A stretch of DNA of 7,133 nucleotides. It comes from Saprospiraceae bacterium (GTDB taxonomy: Bacteria > Bacteroidota > Bacteroidia > Chitinophagales > Saprospiraceae). The stretch spans positions 1 through 7,133 of the forward strand of contig JAGQXA010000100.1 in NCBI GenBank assembly GCA_020436865.1. Reading direction: 5' to 3'. The translations under genes and the position numbers were made by a program. A model generated the notes under the pieces. It did not search any database. It saw only the letters and a list, made by a program, of their open reading frames with translations, and was not told where the DNA came from. Position 1 is the first letter of the stretch. Each line of letters starts with the position of its first letter. Shown here in pieces: positions 5,762-7,133 of this stretch.

Positions 5762-6262
5762 ATGGAAATTTCAATCAAAACCACCACCCTTTTTGCGACC
5801 ATCCTCTTAACCGGCCTTTCTGCCGGCTTCTTCTACGCCTGGGCCGTATCGGTGATCCCCGGCACGCGGCAGGTGCAAGACCTCCCCTACCTGGAAACGA
5901 TGCAATCGATCAACCGGGCCATCCTGAATCCGGCCTTCTTCCTGATCTTCTTCGGAAGCCTGGCCCTCCTGGCCGTAAGCACCTTTCTGCAATACCGGGA
6001 GGGAGCGAGCTTCTGGTTGCTGCTGGCGGCTACGCTAACGTACTTCGCCGGCACCTTCGGCGTCACGGCCCTGGGGAATGTGCCCCTGAACGATTCGCTG
6101 GATGTGTTGTCGCTGGATCAACTGATCCCGGAACAGCTCGCCGGATTCAGAAGCCGGTACGAGTCGCGTTGGAACCGCCTCCACCTGATCCGGACGGTAT
6201 TTGCCGTGCTTTCCTTCGCGCTTTCCCTGCTGTCGGTATTTGTCACCTCCAAGAGCCTCTAG
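5762..6262 (+). CDS. DUF1772 (anthrone oxygenase-like) integral membrane protein
   Basis: This 166-residue protein has four predicted membrane helices (about 7-29, 55-76, 83-104, 141-162). Family-like segments are GFFYAWAVSVIPG (22-34), MQSINRAILNP (47-57), GNVPLN (105-110) and the W...L.R segment before the last helix (WNRLHLIR, 137-144). These fit the DUF1772 family, named anthrone oxygenase after fungal members such as HypC that oxidise an anthrone to an anthraquinone. Most bacterial members are uncharacterised, so no substrate can be assigned. Length is normal and the protein appears complete. The start ATG follows a 9-bp inverted repeat and lacks a strong Shine-Dalgarno. An NmrA-type oxidoreductase gene follows after 32 bp and an AraC regulator gene precedes, so a small regulated redox or quinone-related operon is plausible. 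Family call good; reaction unknown. Confidence 0.85.
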   Translation: MEISIKTTTLFATILLTGLSAGFFYAWAVSVIPGTRQVQDLPYLETMQSINRAILNPAFFLIFFGSLALLAVSTFLQYREGASFWLLLAATLTYFAGTFGVTALGNVPLNDSLDVLSLDQLIPEQLAGFRSRYESRWNRLHLIRTVFAVLSFALSLLSVFVTSKSL

Positions 6263-6294
6263 TCATTCAAAAAACGATCAAAAACAAAATAGTC

Positions 6295-7133
6295 ATGAAA
6301 AGCAACATCCTCGTCATCGGCGGCACCGGCAAGACCGGCCGCAAAGTAGTGCAAAAGCTGCAAGACCTTCAACAAAACGTGCGCATTGGTTCCCGCCGCG
6401 AAAGCCCCGCCTTCGACTGGCAGGAGCCGGCCACCTGGCCGGCCGCGCTGGAGGGCATGGAAAAGGCATACGTCACCTTTCAACCCGATCTGGCCGTACC
6501 CGGCGCCTTGGAAGCCATCGAAAAGCTGGTCGACCTGGCCCGCCAAAGCGGCCTCAGGAAGATGGTCCTCCTCTCGGGCAAAGGCGAACGCGAAGCGGAA
6601 CTCTGCGAAGAGGTGGTCAAAAACTCGGGGCTCGACTACACCATTGTTCGGGCCAGCTGGTTCAACCAGAATTTCAGCGAAAGCTTCTTCCTCGATCCGA
6701 TCCTGGCCGGCCAGGTCGCGCTGCCCCAGGCCGGGGCCGAAGTACCCTATGTCGACACCGACGATATCGCCGAGGTGGTAGTAGAGGTACTCCTGAACGA
6801 AACGCACAACGGCCACACCTATGAGCTTACCGGGCCTCGCACCTGGACCTTCCCCGAGGTCATGCAGGAGATCTCGGAGGCAACGGGCCGGCAGATCGGC
6901 TTCAGCCCGATCTCCCTGCCGGCCTACCTGCAGATGCTGGAGCAGTTGCAGGTGCCCGCCGATTACATCTGGCTGATCGGGTATCTGTTCAAGGAGGTGC
7001 TTGCTACCGAGGGCAACCACCTCGTCACCCACGACATCGAAAAGGTGCTCGGGCGGAAGGCCAAAGACTTCTCCGAATACGTACGCGAAACGGCGGCAAC
7101 GGGCGTCTGGACACCCCGCGTCGCTGAAACCAC
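6295..7133 (+). CDS. NmrA-type NAD(P)-binding atypical SDR, truncated at window edge
   Basis: This is an NmrA/QorB-like atypical short-chain dehydrogenase. Such proteins either reduce quinones or similar compounds with NAD(P)H or act as cofactor-sensing regulators. The N-terminus is a Rossmann fold: strand NILVIGG, then the Gly-rich loop GGTGKTGR (9-16); GSRR at 32-35 suits NADP phosphate binding. Further family features are KMVLLSGKG (89-97), the segment LDYTIVRASWFNQNFSE (113-129), VPYVDTDDIAEVV (150-162) and YELTGPRTWTFPEV (176-189). No classical YxxxK catalytic pair is evident, as expected for this subgroup. The 279 codons visible contain no stop; family members are usually about 280-300 residues, so little is missing. 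The gap to the DUF1772 stop is 32 bp and A-rich with no promoter or terminator, indicating co-transcription. Substrate unknown. Confidence 0.9.
   Translation, partial: MKSNILVIGGTGKTGRKVVQKLQDLQQNVRIGSRRESPAFDWQEPATWPAALEGMEKAYVTFQPDLAVPGALEAIEKLVDLARQSGLRKMVLLSGKGEREAELCEEVVKNSGLDYTIVRASWFNQNFSESFFLDPILAGQVALPQAGAEVPYVDTDDIAEVVVEVLLNETHNGHTYELTGPRTWTFPEVMQEISEATGRQIGFSPISLPAYLQMLEQLQVPADYIWLIGYLFKEVLATEGNHLVTHDIEKVLGRKAKDFSEYVRETAATGVWTPRVAET

Noticed and set aside
6260..6296. Repeated TAGTCAT at the DUF1772 stop and the NmrA start
   Set aside because: It is only 7 bp at a 30-bp spacing and is partly explained by stop and start codons, so probably coincidence.

Overview
The window looks like chromosomal DNA of a GC-rich member of the Bacteroidota. 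Three things suggest this: LytS/YehU-type sensor kinases with the PHFLFN signature, a large GAF-domain protein of a type I associate with this phylum, and -7 promoter elements close to TAnnTTTG with mostly weak Shine-Dalgarno sequences. The base composition (well over 50% GC by eye) would suit the Saprospiria/Lewinella group or another GC-rich lineage, but genus is a guess. I see no tRNA, rRNA, CRISPR array, transposase or attachment site.

Left part (1-1943, minus strand): two membrane-bound LytS-family histidine kinases in tandem. The upstream one (888-1943) has an intact phospho-acceptor His motif but a degenerate ATP-binding domain. The downstream one (1-891, cut by the left window edge) starts inside the upstream stop codon (ATGA overlap) and keeps a canonical ENAVKHN N box. 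A LytTR response regulator would usually lie further left, outside the window.

Divergent intergenic region (1944-2295): it holds an 8-bp direct repeat with a 21-bp period, a spacing typical of LytTR operators, an overlapping inverted repeat, a candidate promoter for the rightward gene and a good ribosome binding site. That gene (2296-4662, plus) encodes a 788-residue soluble GAF-domain protein with no recognisable output domain. A hairpin with T-runs on both sides follows it.

Right part (4805-7133, plus): an AraC-family regulator, then a DUF1772/anthrone-oxygenase-like membrane protein, then an NmrA-type NAD(P)-binding atypical SDR that runs off the right edge close to its expected C-terminus. 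The last two are 32 bp apart and probably co-transcribed. The 99 bp before the DUF1772 gene are dense with signals: an 8-bp direct repeat with a 21-bp period, a 14-bp palindrome, a perfect TAnnTTTG -7 element without an obvious -33 partner, and a 9-bp inverted repeat over the predicted transcription start. A 12-bp sequence occurs both before and after araC. I infer that the AraC protein controls the two-gene redox operon and perhaps itself.
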